Shown: positions 27,240-37,376 of the stretch, piece after piece
Numbering within the stretch: the stretch's first letter is position 1
Layout of the letters: each line of letters starts with the position of its first letter
Assembly: GCF_020511155.1 (NCBI RefSeq)
Contig: NZ_CP041216.1
Coordinates: 434,001 to 498,000, forward strand
Direction: 5' to 3'
Source: Shewanella glacialimarina
GTDB taxonomy: Bacteria; Pseudomonadota; Gammaproteobacteria; Enterobacterales; Shewanellaceae
DNA length: 64,000 bases
Translations under genes and position numbers: made by a program
The notes under the pieces: model-generated
The model's database searches: none
What the model was told of the DNA's origin: nothing
What the model saw: only the letters and a program-made list of their open reading frames with translations

Positions 27240-28667
27240 TTAGTCTTCTACGCGTACGCCCCACACATCGTGCTCGTCGGCATGAATAATTTGCACCCAA
27301 ATTTGATCGCCAGGCTGCACATCAAACTCGTCGGTTAAATACACTTTACCGTCAATTTCTGGTGCGTCCATGTATGAGCGGCCAATAGCGCCTTCGGTGT
27401 TCACTTCGTCAATTAAGATTAAATACTCTTGACCAATACGCGCTTGCAGCTTGTCGGCACTGATTTGTGCTTGTAATGCCATAAAACGTTGTAATCTGTC
27501 TTCCATTACTTCATCAGGCACATGGTCTGGTAAGTCGTTGGCTTTAGCACCTTTTACTGGCGAGTATTTAAAACAACCTACGCGATCAAGTTGTGCTTCT
27601 TCTAAAAAGTCTAATAATTCTTCAAACTCTTCTTCGGTTTCACCTGGAAAACCAACAATAAAAGTTGAACGAATCACTAATTCTGGGCAAATCTCGCGCC
27701 ATTTAGCAATGCGTTCTAACACTTTGTCTGAGCTGCCTGGGCGTTTCATCAATTTAAGGATGCGTTTATTGGCATGCTGAAACGGAATGTCCAAATACGG
27801 TAAAATGCTGCCTTGCGCCATTAATGGAATAATGTCATCCACATGCGGATAAGGGTAAACATAGTGTAAACGCACCCAAACACCTTGTTTGGCTAATTCT
27901 TCACAAAGCTGCTGCATATGGGTTTTGATTGGCATGCCGTCCCAAAATGCCGTTTTATGTTTTACATCGACACCATAGGCTGAGGTGTCTTGTGAAATAA
28001 TCAATAATTCTTTAACGCCAGCTTTGACTAAACGCTGCGCTTCACCTAACACATCACCAATGGGACGAGAGTCTAAATCACCGCGCATTGAAGGGATAAT
28101 ACAGAAAGTACAACGGTGGTTACAACCCTCTGATATTTTTAAATAGGCGTAATGTTTAGGGGTCAGTTTAATACCATGATCTGGCACTAAATCGATTAAT
28201 GGATTGTGTTTTGGTTTTTCAACATGCTGATGAACCTGTTTAAGTACTTCGTCATACGCATGTGGGCCGGTTACGCCTAGTACGTTAGGGTGTAGCTCAA
28301 TAATTTCATCTTTCTTAACCCCTAAGCAACCTGTTACCAGTACTTTACCATTAGCTGCTAATGCTTCGCCGATAGTGTCTAAAGATTCTTGTACCGCACT
28401 GTCAATAAAGCCACAGGTATTAACGATAACCATGTCAGCATCGGCATAAGTAGAGACTACGTCATAGCCTTCTGTACGTAGCTGGGTAAGAATACGTTCT
28501 GAATCGACAAGGTTTTTTGGACAGCCAAGACTGACAAAACCAATTTTAGCCGCGCTAGCTTGTATTGGGCTATTTAGGCTTAATGCTGATTTTGCTTGTT
28601 CCTCTATGACCTTCTTGGGTGTCGCTAGGGTAGTGGTTTGTTTAGGGTCATAGTGATTAACAGTCAT
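27240..28667 (-). CDS. rimO: Ribosomal protein S12 methylthiotransferase RimO
   Basis: A 475-residue radical-SAM methylthiotransferase that adds a methylthio group to the conserved Asp of ribosomal protein S12. The N-terminal UPF0004 domain has three cysteines for one [4Fe-4S] cluster ([20 protein letters not shown]). The radical-SAM cluster motif CxxxCxxC is in [11 protein letters not shown], followed by [12 protein letters not shown]. The C-terminal TRAM domain starts near [12 protein letters not shown] 40-residue N-terminal extension precedes the conserved start KIGFVSLGC. Single gene with its own terminator. Confidence 0.95.
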   Translation of the reverse strand: MTVNHYDPKQTTTLATPKKVIEEQAKSALSLNSPIQASAAKIGFVSLGCPKNLVDSERILTQLRTEGYDVVSTYADADMVIVNTCGFIDSAVQESLDTIGEALAANGKVLVTGCLGVKKDEIIELHPNVLGVTGPHAYDEVLKQVHQHVEKPKHNPLIDLVPDHGIKLTPKHYAYLKISEGCNHRCTFCIIPSMRGDLDSRPIGDVLGEAQRLVKAGVKELLIISQDTSAYGVDVKHKTAFWDGMPIKTHMQQLCEELAKQGVWVRLHYVYPYPHVDDIIPLMAQGSILPYLDIPFQHANKRILKLMKRPGSSDKVLERIAKWREICPELVIRSTFIVGFPGETEEEFEELLDFLEEAQLDRVGCFKYSPVKGAKANDLPDHVPDEVMEDRLQRFMALQAQISADKLQARIGQEYLILIDEVNTEGAIGRSYMDAPEIDGKVYLTDEFDVQPGDQIWVQIIHADEHDVWGVRVED

Positions 28668-28854
28668 AGTGCCTCTATAAATAGGTATAAAAAAACGAGT
28701 AGATAACAGCCAAAATTGGAGTGGCGGAATTATACAGCAGTCTTTTTGCTATTACAGCTAATGAAAGCAACGCGGGGAAGTTTTTATTGTGTGGCAATAG
28801 AGGTTCGATTGAACCTCTATGTGAGTGAGTGTGCTAAAACCATCTTATTGTTAA

Positions 28855-29970
28855 CTAAATAGCCTCGTTTAAGACTTGTTGGCGTTTTTGTTTTGACTGC
28901 ACTTTAGATTGGCGTCGCTGCCAATATAAATAAAATCCGGTGAAGGCTAAAAATACTGGCATCAAGCCTAAAAAACACCAAATGATACGTGTGATTAAGC
29001 CACCAAAATAACCAAAGTGTAATTTACGAAAACTGTCGATAAACACCATTAAAAAACCTGCTTGGCGAATATCTTGCTTTGTCAGTAATTTACCGCTCAT
29101 TTTATCAAAACTGACCACGCTGCTGTATTCGCTATTCAGTGGGTTTGTGGTGTCGACTTGTCCGTAAAAATCGATATTCCGCCCAGGTTCGTGCGGCATG
29201 GCAAGGTAGCCTGTTTGGAAGCTATCTATTTCTTTAGATGACTGTTGACGTAGTTGCTCAAAGGAAATATCTAAGTTGTATAAAGGTTTGGTAATATACA
29301 CATGCTCGCCGTCACGGTGTTCTGTGACTTCATGAATAATGCCGCTGATATTCCAATAAGCCCCAGTAAAAGCCAATATAATCAGTACTGGTGAGCTAAT
29401 GATGCCAATCATTTTATGGATGTCGCTGTACAAAATACGCTTTACTGTACCTAAGCGCAGGGTGAATAATTTTGCCCAAAATCGACGGTAAATAATCATA
29501 CCGCTGATCCCTAAAAATAACATGATGAGTGCCGCAATAAAGGCTACTGAAGCCCCTTTTACATGGAGTAAAAATGAGTAATGTAGTTCGAGTAGCCAGT
29601 CGGTGATGTAGTGATCCATAGGTTGAGGTTGTGACAAAATCTGCCCTGTATATTGATTAATATAGACTTTATTCCAATCTTCTGTACCGCGTTTAATCAG
29701 GTATGCAGCATCTGAACGTGACTTATCATCAAATAACTCCCATCCGCCTAACTCATAATCAGGATTAGCCCCTAGTGTAGTTTGCATTAAGGTGTCTAAA
29801 TTAACTCTTGGCGTTGTGGGCTGTGCATCGACAAGCATGTGCTCGGGTCTCAGTAGACTATCTATTTCCACCTTGAAAACCAGTATGCTGCCGGTTATCG
29901 ACATAATTAAGATAGGCAACATGGCAATTAGTGCACCATAGGAGTGCCATTTAAAGAGGGTTTTTCTCAT
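28855..29970 (-). CDS. PepSY-associated transmembrane protein, probable iron-siderophore reductase partner
   Basis: A 371-residue inner-membrane protein with the PepSY_TM layout. An N-terminal HSYGALIAMLPILIMSITGSILVF helix is followed by a periplasmic PepSY region (GWELFDDKSRSDAAYLIKRG and VYINQYTGQIL). Three more helices follow (AFIAALIMLFLGISGMIIY, ILAFTGAYWNI and a C-terminal pair around IIWCFLGLMPVFLAFTGFYLYW). Conserved histidines in LHYSFLLH, DIHKMIG and HEVTEH could bind haem, as in related ferric reductases. It lies 111 bases downstream of the TonB receptor gene on the same strand, so a role in reducing imported ferric siderophore is likely but inferred. Confidence 0.82.
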   Translation of the reverse strand: MRKTLFKWHSYGALIAMLPILIMSITGSILVFKVEIDSLLRPEHMLVDAQPTTPRVNLDTLMQTTLGANPDYELGGWELFDDKSRSDAAYLIKRGTEDWNKVYINQYTGQILSQPQPMDHYITDWLLELHYSFLLHVKGASVAFIAALIMLFLGISGMIIYRRFWAKLFTLRLGTVKRILYSDIHKMIGIISSPVLIILAFTGAYWNISGIIHEVTEHRDGEHVYITKPLYNLDISFEQLRQQSSKEIDSFQTGYLAMPHEPGRNIDFYGQVDTTNPLNSEYSSVVSFDKMSGKLLTKQDIRQAGFLMVFIDSFRKLHFGYFGGLITRIIWCFLGLMPVFLAFTGFYLYWQRRQSKVQSKQKRQQVLNEAI

Positions 29971-30081
29971 GCTTACCTCTGTGTAGGTTGTCTGTGCTTT
30001 AGATTCGGTTTGACACTTATCATGACAAAGTAATAGCGCAGAATTTTCTACGCTATTGTTTGTGTATGGTTTGATTCGTGA

Positions 30082-32238
30082 CTACAAACGCCAGCTCATT
30101 GTGGCGCTGTAATTAGCCGGTGCACCGTAAAATCCCTGTGCCCAATAAAGACTGGTAAGGTATTTTTCATCGGTAACATTGTTGGCATTAACAGTGAGGT
30201 CAAGGCTGTCGGTAAAGTGATATTTAGCCATTAAATCAACAATGGCATAGGCTTTTTGATGAGTCGTGATCTCTTGTCCTGCATTAATGACGTCAGCACC
30301 AACCACGCCTTGTGAGCGCTGTATATCATCTTGCCAACGCATATTAAGCCCAAATGTGAGCCCTTCAATTAAGGCTAAGTCATAGGTGGCGGCAAATTTA
30401 AATAACTTACTTGGAGTGTAAGCTGCAACTTGGTCATTACCTTTAATATCAAAGTCGGTATAACCAATACTTGCGTTTAATCCAGGGTAAATTTCGCCTG
30501 CAATATCCAGTTCAAAACCATTACTGCTAATGCCATCTGAGCCGATATAGCGACGTTCTGTCGGAGGTAGCTGACTTGTACGAGGGTCTACCATAGCAAG
30601 ATTGGTTTGTTGAATATCAAAATAGGCTAAGGTGGTAATCAGATTGCCATTGAATAGCTCACTTTTAAGACCCACCTCTTGGCTTTCGCCGGTTACTGGG
30701 GCTAATGTGTTGTCATTAATATCTAATTCACGCTGTGCGGTGAATGTTTCGGTATAGCTGGCGTAGGCCAATAATTCAGGAATGAAGCGATAGGTCATGC
30801 CAAGGTAAGGAATAAATTGCGCATCTTCTACATCTTGAACATTACCGTATGATTCACCCGCGGCCTGCCAGTCGTTATAGCGGCCTCCAGCAATGACATA
30901 AAAATCTTCAAACAGATTAAACCGACCGGTAAAGTAAGCTGCTTTTTGGGTTGCGCTGACATCGCTGCCACGCAGATCGTCTTTAAAGGTGGGCTTTGGG
31001 GTGTTACCGTCCCAGGTATTTAAATCTGGCATTGCAGGGAAGCCATTTCCCGTGCTGTAGTCGTATAGTGAGGTGTCTGTGTAGTCCATTTGGGCATAAT
31101 TGATGCCTGTAACAATTTGATGCTCTCTACCAAATAGCGTGACATCACCATTGATATAGATATCTGCTAGGTTATGATTTTCGTCTAAATCATATTCACT
31201 ACCATAACCAGTTAACCCAAGTTCGGTTGTTTTGTTTGGTGTTCCAAAGACATAAAATAGCTCGGTATCTTCATCGGTAACTTTGTGCGAATAAGTTGCG
31301 CGTAAACGCCAGTTATCAGAAAAGTAATGGCTTAATTCAACTACAGTATTTTGCTTTTCAACTTGCCAGTTAGACCAATTGGCTGAAGTGTTGGTTGAAC
31401 GGTCATAGTTTGTTGGACTGCCATCAGTGTAATACAGCGGTAATGCGCCCCAGTTGTTACCTTTAGCGTCATTATCAATATAGCTGTGGCTGATAGACAG
31501 GCTGGTATCATCGGTAAATTTGGCGTCAATAAAGGCATAAAGCACCGTTTTATCAGTTTTATAGCGGTCTAAGTAGGAGTCCTTAGTTTGTTTGACTGCA
31601 ACCACTCTGGCGGTAACAGTATCATTTAATTGAGCAGTGCCATCCACTTCTAAACGTAGGTTGTCCCAGCTGCCATAACTGGCTAGCATATTAAGTTGGT
31701 TATCATCTGTTGGGCGTTTACGAATAAAGTTAACCGTTGCAGATGGATTACCCACGCCTGTCATTAAGCCGTTTGCGCCACGTATGACTTCAACGCGATC
31801 GTATATCGCGGTGTCTTCGTCGGCATGGTTATTACCTGAGGTAAGCGGCAAGCCAACACCGTCGATTTGAAAATTAGTGACATCAAAGCCACGAGCCGTG
31901 TAATAGGTGCGGTCGGTTTCAATGCGTTCTACGTTAATGCCTGTTGCACTATCGAGCGCAGAGTTAATGTCATTTAATTGAAAATCGCGCAGTTGTGCAT
32001 CTGTTATCACCGATACTGATTGCGGTATGTCGCTGATGGCTAAATCAAGGCGTGATGCTCCGCTGGCTGAATGGGCATTGTAGCCTTGAATATATCTTCC
32101 CTTAACCTCAATCGTTTCAACACTCGGGTCAAGTTGATCTACCGCTTCATTTTGGGTCTCATTTGGGGTTTCAGCATGCAGTTGACTGATAGGAGTCAGT
32201 GCGAGAAGTATGGCATATGACAGTGTTAATCGTTTCAT
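30082..32238 (-). CDS. TonB-dependent siderophore receptor, FhuE-like
   Basis: A 718-residue outer-membrane receptor. A signal peptide (to about residue 22, HAETP) is followed by a TonB-box-like VETIEVKG. The plug domain is then recognisable (IPQSVSVITDAQLRDFQ, TGINVERIETDRTYYTARGFDV, VEVIRGANGLMTGVGNPSATVNFIRKRP). The C-terminal 500 residues form the 22-strand barrel, closing with ANYSATMSWRL. Plug motifs resemble the FhuE/FpvA hydroxamate-type group. A Fur-box-like site lies about 100 bases upstream. It is probably co-transcribed with the PepSY gene and imports a ferric siderophore. Confidence 0.9.
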   Translation of the reverse strand: MKRLTLSYAILLALTPISQLHAETPNETQNEAVDQLDPSVETIEVKGRYIQGYNAHSASGASRLDLAISDIPQSVSVITDAQLRDFQLNDINSALDSATGINVERIETDRTYYTARGFDVTNFQIDGVGLPLTSGNNHADEDTAIYDRVEVIRGANGLMTGVGNPSATVNFIRKRPTDDNQLNMLASYGSWDNLRLEVDGTAQLNDTVTARVVAVKQTKDSYLDRYKTDKTVLYAFIDAKFTDDTSLSISHSYIDNDAKGNNWGALPLYYTDGSPTNYDRSTNTSANWSNWQVEKQNTVVELSHYFSDNWRLRATYSHKVTDEDTELFYVFGTPNKTTELGLTGYGSEYDLDENHNLADIYINGDVTLFGREHQIVTGINYAQMDYTDTSLYDYSTGNGFPAMPDLNTWDGNTPKPTFKDDLRGSDVSATQKAAYFTGRFNLFEDFYVIAGGRYNDWQAAGESYGNVQDVEDAQFIPYLGMTYRFIPELLAYASYTETFTAQRELDINDNTLAPVTGESQEVGLKSELFNGNLITTLAYFDIQQTNLAMVDPRTSQLPPTERRYIGSDGISSNGFELDIAGEIYPGLNASIGYTDFDIKGNDQVAAYTPSKLFKFAATYDLALIEGLTFGLNMRWQDDIQRSQGVVGADVINAGQEITTHQKAYAIVDLMAKYHFTDSLDLTVNANNVTDEKYLTSLYWAQGFYGAPANYSATMSWRL

Positions 32239-32332
32239 TTTTTGATCATCTTTATAGCGAGCGAAGAAAACGCGGTTAATGCGCAGAGGTAATTTTCAGG
32301 CATAGTTTATATAAATAACACACGAATCTAAA

Positions 32333-32347
32333 TAGAAATGATTACCA
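32333..32347. promoter_or_regulatory. Fur-box-like operator of the siderophore receptor gene
   Basis: TAGAAAT-G-ATTACCA matches the 7-1-7 Fur model TGATAAT-N-ATTATCA at 10 of 14 positions and lies about 100 bases before the receptor start codon on the minus strand, where a TATAAA-like -10 also sits. Suggests iron-dependent repression by Fur. Confidence 0.6.
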
Positions 32348-32716
32348 TTTACACTTATGGTGGATTGTAAAGAAATACCGAAGAGCGTTTGTTATTAGAA
32401 ACCCGGAAATTGCATGATTCAGAGTAGAATCCTGTAAAAATAATGAGAGTTTTTTGGGATTATTGAGCAGTTTAAAAAACATTTTCATGCTGAAAGCTTT
32501 TCTGTACGACATTGTTTTTGGTGGGTTTTATCTAGGTTGTATTATATTTATTCTGCTCTTAATAATGGAGGGTAAGCGTAGGTAATTGAATTTATGATGA
32601 GTAAATATAATATTGTTAACTGATTTTGAATATTTAACGCATTTTTTCGCCGCTATCATTCAAGCCTAAGAGTCTCAAAAACGTATTTCCTTGAGATCGG
32701 TTTTCCGGGCACATCC

Positions 32717-32758
32717 CTTAAAATAAACAGCGCCAAACCGAAAGGCAGGGCGCTGTTT
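32717..32758 (-). terminator. Terminator after the 5'-nucleotidase gene
   Basis: AAACAGCGCC and GGCGCTGTTT arms (32725-32734 with 32749-32758); on the minus strand the stem is followed by a TTTATTTT stretch. Confidence 0.75.
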
Positions 32759-32802
32759 AGGGTGTTAATAGAGCAGCCGATTAACCTTATTAGGTAATAA
32801 GT

Positions 32803-34545
32803 TTAGCTGCTGCAGCCATCAGAATTTCTAGAGTTGATATAGCGAACATCTTTCGCAGTGTCATAATCAATAGGATCGAGTGTTCCATGCTTTTTGATGA
32901 ATTGATAAAGCATATCGGCATCAACAAAGCCTGTGTCTCTCGCCTTTTCCTTCAACTTTGGATATTTGTTACCGCCCGCAGCATTATAGCTAGGGAGGGT
33001 AAATCGATAGTTATTCTCTGGCTTGAAGGGCTTGTCACCAATAGCACTGATATCAACATCCTTAGCTTTACAGTCAACGGTCATCTTGATGCCGCTGAAG
33101 TGAGCAAAGCCTCCAGAGCCTTGAGTCATAAGCGCAACCTTAGACAAATACTTTTTCAATTCGGCACCATTCATCTCTGTCACAGTGACACTGTTAGAAA
33201 AAGGCAGCACCTCAAGCACATCACGATAACGAATAGGCCCTTTCTTTATGGTGGTACGAATACCGCCGGAGTTCATGATGCCAAAATCTGCTGGCACAGA
33301 GAGCAGAGTCTGAGCATGGGCTATCATAATCCCTAGAGGTGTCGCTTGGTAACGAACAACCTTTCGATCTCCAATGAAATCCGCCTTCGCAACACCAATC
33401 TCCTCTCGCAGTTTTACCTGACCATTGCGCTGATATGGACGCAGTAACTCGAGGGTTTCCGGATCTTTGGGGGTTAGCATAGAAGAATGCTGCATGAAAC
33501 CATACTTGGTTTCAGTGTTCACTGGAACGAGCTCGTAGCTAGCCAGATGAAGCTCGCCACCATAGTATTCAAAGTCAGCACGGCCAATAAATTTACCCCA
33601 CTCGTAGGCTTGCATGATCCAAGTGCCATTTTGACGATCAGGCTTACAAGGCTCATCTCGAGCATATTTCTTTACGTACTCACCCGTGTCCCCTTCCATA
33701 CAGACAGGCAACTGTGAGTGACCGCCAATGATGGCTTGAATCTGCCCAGGTTCAAGACTGCGAGCCAGAGCTACATCACCCGGAGCATTACTGCCATGTC
33801 TACCATTTTCATAGTGACCCATGTGGGTGAGACCAAAGACCAGATCTGGTTGATGCTGCTCTTTAAGCTCTGCCAAAACCGCTTTTGCCTCAGCTTGAGC
33901 TGAAGTGAATTTTAGATTTTCAACATACTCTGGATTACCTATCTCTGCTGTCTGCTCGGTAGTTAAACCAACAACGGCTAACTTTAAGCCCTGAACTTCG
34001 AATAGCTTGTAGGGCTCAAAGTAGCGTTGCCATTCACCATCGACTTGGCGATAGATGTTGGCCGATAACCAAGGGAATTTTGACCAGCTCCTCTGCTTAT
34101 CCATCACTGTTGATGGATTATCAAACTCATGGTTACCGACGGCCATAGCATCATAACCAAGATGGTTCATGCCGATAAAATCTGGCTCAGCGTCTTGAAG
34201 ATCAGACTCAGGAACGCCAGTATTGATGTCGCCACCGGAGAGCAGCAAAACCTGGCCTCCTTGTTCAATCACCTCTTTGCGGATCTGATCAAGAATGGTT
34301 TTGCGTGCTGCCATACCATACCCACCGTTTTCACTATGCCAAAAACGGCCATGGTGGTCATTGGTATGCAGCAGGGTGAAGCGCTTGCAGTCATCGCCTG
34401 CAGCAATACAGGCGACAGATGCCGTCACCTTAGGCGCTTTAGGAGCCTCTTCTAGCTTTTTCTTACCGCAGCCACTCAATGTCAACGCAAGTGCGATTGC
34501 TGAGCAGGTAAGAAGTAGGCTAGAAGGACGGAGTGAAGTATTCAT
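32803..34545 (-). CDS. UshA-like 5'-nucleotidase/UDP-sugar hydrolase lipoprotein
   Basis: A 580-residue protein of the UshA family. The signal sequence ends in a lipobox (LTLSGC, Cys26) and position +2 is Gly, which in E. coli rules favours the outer membrane. The metallophosphatase core has HTNDHHGRF, SGGDINTG, GNHEFDNP and THMGHYENG (di-metal ligands); the C-terminal 5_nucleotidase domain has FGIMNSGGIRTTIKKGPI and VLPFSNSVTV. It removes phosphate from 5'-nucleotides, and possibly deoxynucleotides, outside the inner membrane. It is the last gene of the four-gene extracellular-DNA block and is separated from the endonuclease gene by 154 bases with a terminator, so it may have its own promoter. 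Confidence 0.87.
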   Translation of the reverse strand: MNTSLRPSSLLLTCSAIALALTLSGCGKKKLEEAPKAPKVTASVACIAAGDDCKRFTLLHTNDHHGRFWHSENGGYGMAARKTILDQIRKEVIEQGGQVLLLSGGDINTGVPESDLQDAEPDFIGMNHLGYDAMAVGNHEFDNPSTVMDKQRSWSKFPWLSANIYRQVDGEWQRYFEPYKLFEVQGLKLAVVGLTTEQTAEIGNPEYVENLKFTSAQAEAKAVLAELKEQHQPDLVFGLTHMGHYENGRHGSNAPGDVALARSLEPGQIQAIIGGHSQLPVCMEGDTGEYVKKYARDEPCKPDRQNGTWIMQAYEWGKFIGRADFEYYGGELHLASYELVPVNTETKYGFMQHSSMLTPKDPETLELLRPYQRNGQVKLREEIGVAKADFIGDRKVVRYQATPLGIMIAHAQTLLSVPADFGIMNSGGIRTTIKKGPIRYRDVLEVLPFSNSVTVTEMNGAELKKYLSKVALMTQGSGGFAHFSGIKMTVDCKAKDVDISAIGDKPFKPENNYRFTLPSYNAAGGNKYPKLKEKARDTGFVDADMLYQFIKKHGTLDPIDYDTAKDVRYINSRNSDGCSS

Positions 34546-34643
34546 AATAATCCTTCAATATTAAACAGATACACATTGCCACTAGCTTTATCATCGTGAG
34601 AGAAATGCGCCAAGATGAGATATAAGGCAACGGCAGTACAGTT

Positions 34644-34682
34644 AAAAAAAAGCAGCAGCCAGAACGATACCGGTGCTGCTTT
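34644..34682 (-). terminator. Terminator after the endonuclease-I-type gene
   Basis: On the minus strand AAAGCAGCA and TGCTGCTTT arms (with a mismatched centre) end in eight T. It lies 18-56 bases after the stop codon of the gene at 34700. Confidence 0.8.
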
Positions 34683-34699
34683 ATTGGCTTAACTGATGA

Positions 34700-37348
34700 T
34701 TAGCCTTGGCGGCGACGCAACCACATTAGCGGCAGCAGCAGAGTCATAAAACCACCTAAACTACCCGCACCCTCTGGCTTAGTCCAACCTGTATCTTCGG
34801 TGTTTATTACCTCAATACTAACAGACTTACTGAAGCTTTCTTCGTCAACAGTTGCCGTAAGCTCGAACACAAGAACTTGATCGATATTGACGCTAGGAGA
34901 TGTGACATCCAGTGTCAGACCTGCAGCAGTAAACACTGCCGTGTCTCCAGATACCTGCTTCCAGCTGTAGTGAGTCCCTTCTGGCGCATCCGTAACTGTC
35001 GCTGTGATAGTCGTTTTATCACCTTCGGTCACTTTAGTTGTTCCAGCAAACTCTACATTCAGAGCCAATGGCAGGTTAATTACGCTCAGGCTAACAGCTT
35101 TGGTTGTTTCCAAAGTACCGTCGCTGATGGTCAAGGTGAAGTTCAATGTCTCATCGGCTTTAACCATTGGTGCAGTTAGAGATAAGATAGCCTCACTGCC
35201 AACAACAGTCTTCTCTTCACCAACAATCTGTTCCCACTGGTAAGTAAGGACAACACCTTCGCCAGCTTTGATTGCAGAGGCGTCTATGGTGTAAGCAGCG
35301 CCTTCATTGACACTATCAGGAGTAACGATATCGCCTTCGACTTCCAAAACAGGGTTTGGATCGTCACCACAGACTGCACCATACACTTCTTTTACTAACT
35401 CAGGACGGTCAATGAAAGGGTTACGGTTACCTTGGTATTTGTATACCTGGTTGTTACGATTCTGCTCGTAGGTATCAATAGCATCTAACTGGTTCCATGC
35501 ATACAGAGTACAAAGTGTACCGATCAGCGGAGCGCTATCCTCGTCTGCAGTTGTTAAACGATCGACTGCGACTAGATCTGGCATTTGAGTCGTAGCAGTA
35601 TCCGTGCCTTGATAACGAGTATCCATGTACATGAGCATTCGCGCGACGTCGCCTTTCACCTCATCACGAGGCTCCCAGCAGTCTGTCGTTTTGTCTAGAT
35701 AGTTACCCGTACCTACACCGTTGAATAGTACCTCTTCGCCTGTATCCTTACATGCACCAAAGTCATTGTTGCTTCGTGCAGAGTTAATACCAGGATCTGA
35801 TGGACGTAGGTGATGGGCATCGGTATAACCCCATTGAGACTCGCTTGGGAAGCCATGACTCTTAGCCCAAACGTGCTCACGGTTCCATTTACCCACACCG
35901 CTACCACTACCCAGATTGTCGTACTTTGATATAGAGCTACCTGTGTAGATCTCAATAACATTTTTATCGTTGGCAGGATCTTGATCTGCGTAGGTCAGCG
36001 TGCTCCAAACCTGCTTGTAGGTCAGATACTTGTGATCTTTTGCTATGATGGCCGACAATGCATTCTTAAGCTCTTCTGCAGAGGAAAAATTACCACTTAG
36101 TACATCTGAGTAATAGATCTCAGCATTGAACGTCGTAGGATCGGCAACCGGAGTCAGCGTCTCGCAACCGGTGCAAGGACCTGTTTCAGGCTCTGGTACT
36201 GGAGGTGTTACTGAACCATCGCAGGCACTTTCACCAGCACAACCTAGGCCATCAGCGGTATCAACATCGAATACTGCCCACTGGTTGTTGGCACCAGGGA
36301 AATCGGCTTCGGCCACAGTATCACCAGCAGTGACGCTGGCTTTACGGCGCAGTGTCTTATTCGCAGTAGAGAAATTGGCGTCGTTTGGATCAGTCCAAGC
36401 AGACCCCGGGTCTTCGCCTCGCTTACCAAAGCGATCGATAATCACATCGTCTTTAGTCAGAGCGAGGGCATCATCACCGTTGAAGAATGTGACGGTAGAA
36501 GCGTTGCCCACTTTGAATGCATCTGCGGCACCAGAATTATGGAATACCAGACTTTTTCCTGGCGCTAAGGTGCCTGTTAAAGTCTCTGTATTACCAGGAT
36601 CCGTACTACCATTACCAAACAGAGTTAGCTTGTAAACATTAGCATCCAGATCGATGGCGGTGCCACCTACGTTTGAAATCTCAATCGCTTTGTTGTTGCT
36701 GCTGCCTTCGATGTATTCGGTTAGCAACAGTAAACCAGGAGTCGCTTCAGAGCTACAAGCGCCTTCACCTGAGCAGCCAAGGCCATCAGAAGTGTCTGTA
36801 TCAAACACTACCCACTGATTGACAGTACCAGGGAAATCAGCTTCGGCCACTGTATCACCGGCGGTAACACTGGCTTTTCGACGCAGTGTCTTATTCGCGG
36901 TGGAGAAATTTGCGTCGTTTGGATCAGTCCAAGCAGACCCCGGGTCTTCGCCACGCTTACCGAAGCGATCGATAACCGCATCGTCTTTGGTTAATACTAG
37001 GGCATCATCACCGTTGAAGAATGTTACGGTAGAAGCGTTGCCCACTTTAAACGCATCAGCAGCACCAGAATTGTGGAAAACTAGGCTCTTTCCTGGCTGC
37101 AGAGTGCCAGTCAGCGTTTCAGTGTTACCAGGTGTTGATGCGTCAGCGCCATTGCCAAATAGAGTCAGCTTATAAACGTTAGCATCCAGATCGATAGCAC
37201 TGCTACCTAGATTGGATATTTCAATAGCTTTATTGTTGCTGCTGCCTTCAATGTACTCAGTAATCAGTAAGTCAGCACTCGCCGCAGAAGAAAAAGCGCC
37301 CAGAACTATGGCAGTCGCGGTGGCAACTGCACTCATTTTAATTCTCAT
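34700..37348 (-). CDS. Secreted endonuclease-I-type nuclease with duplicated lamin-tail domains and GlyGly-CTERM
   Basis: An 882-residue exported protein. It has a signal peptide (to about SASA, residue 25), two lamin-tail domains in tandem at about 26-190 and 206-370, and a Cys-rich linker. An endonuclease_1 (EndA/NucM-like) domain spans about 400-650, with the WNREHVWAKSHGF and AHHLRPSDPGINSARSN catalytic histidine region. About 200 residues of Ig/PKD-like beta domains follow. It ends with a GlyGly-CTERM tail: GSLGG, a hydrophobic helix and RRR. Such tails are removed by rhombosortase after type II secretion and can anchor the protein to the surface. The two LTDs are nearly identical over about 165 residues. 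Upstream lie the ExeM-like nuclease and the porin genes. Confidence 0.85.
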   Translation of the reverse strand: MRIKMSAVATATAIVLGAFSSAASADLLITEYIEGSSNNKAIEISNLGSSAIDLDANVYKLTLFGNGADASTPGNTETLTGTLQPGKSLVFHNSGAADAFKVGNASTVTFFNGDDALVLTKDDAVIDRFGKRGEDPGSAWTDPNDANFSTANKTLRRKASVTAGDTVAEADFPGTVNQWVVFDTDTSDGLGCSGEGACSSEATPGLLLLTEYIEGSSNNKAIEISNVGGTAIDLDANVYKLTLFGNGSTDPGNTETLTGTLAPGKSLVFHNSGAADAFKVGNASTVTFFNGDDALALTKDDVIIDRFGKRGEDPGSAWTDPNDANFSTANKTLRRKASVTAGDTVAEADFPGANNQWAVFDVDTADGLGCAGESACDGSVTPPVPEPETGPCTGCETLTPVADPTTFNAEIYYSDVLSGNFSSAEELKNALSAIIAKDHKYLTYKQVWSTLTYADQDPANDKNVIEIYTGSSISKYDNLGSGSGVGKWNREHVWAKSHGFPSESQWGYTDAHHLRPSDPGINSARSNNDFGACKDTGEEVLFNGVGTGNYLDKTTDCWEPRDEVKGDVARMLMYMDTRYQGTDTATTQMPDLVAVDRLTTADEDSAPLIGTLCTLYAWNQLDAIDTYEQNRNNQVYKYQGNRNPFIDRPELVKEVYGAVCGDDPNPVLEVEGDIVTPDSVNEGAAYTIDASAIKAGEGVVLTYQWEQIVGEEKTVVGSEAILSLTAPMVKADETLNFTLTISDGTLETTKAVSLSVINLPLALNVEFAGTTKVTEGDKTTITATVTDAPEGTHYSWKQVSGDTAVFTAAGLTLDVTSPSVNIDQVLVFELTATVDEESFSKSVSIEVINTEDTGWTKPEGAGSLGGFMTLLLPLMWLRRRQG
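36200..37290 (-). repeat. Intragenic tandem duplication of the lamin-tail domain
   Basis: About 500 bases are present twice with a period of about 540 bases inside the endonuclease gene, encoding the duplicated domain. Long runs such as the AWTDPNDANFST segment are identical in both copies, and differences are mostly single bases. The high nucleotide identity suggests recent duplication or gene conversion. Confidence 0.8.
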
Positions 37349-37376
37349 AATGTTATCTCTTTTGAATCTTTGATGG

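Larger units (their letters stand above)
32239..32802. other. 564-base gap between the siderophore receptor and the 5'-nucleotidase gene
   Basis: Holds the receptor's upstream region with the Fur-like site (32333-32347) and, at the right, the terminator of the 5'-nucleotidase gene (32717-32758). The middle 350 bases are AT-rich and I see no ORF or repeat. It separates two minus-strand units, so no promoter for a plus-strand gene is expected. Confidence 0.6.

Noticed and set aside
28799..28818. AGAGGTTC/GAACCTCT hairpin between rimO and the PepSY gene
   Set aside because: An 8-bp perfect stem, but without a T run on either strand; I cannot tell a terminator or operator from chance.
36126..37175. 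Two plus-strand ORFs (36126-36635 and 36819-37175) that resemble each other
   Set aside because: They are antisense shadows of the two lamin-tail domain copies. Their similarity simply reflects the duplication in the minus-strand gene; there is no ribosome binding site.
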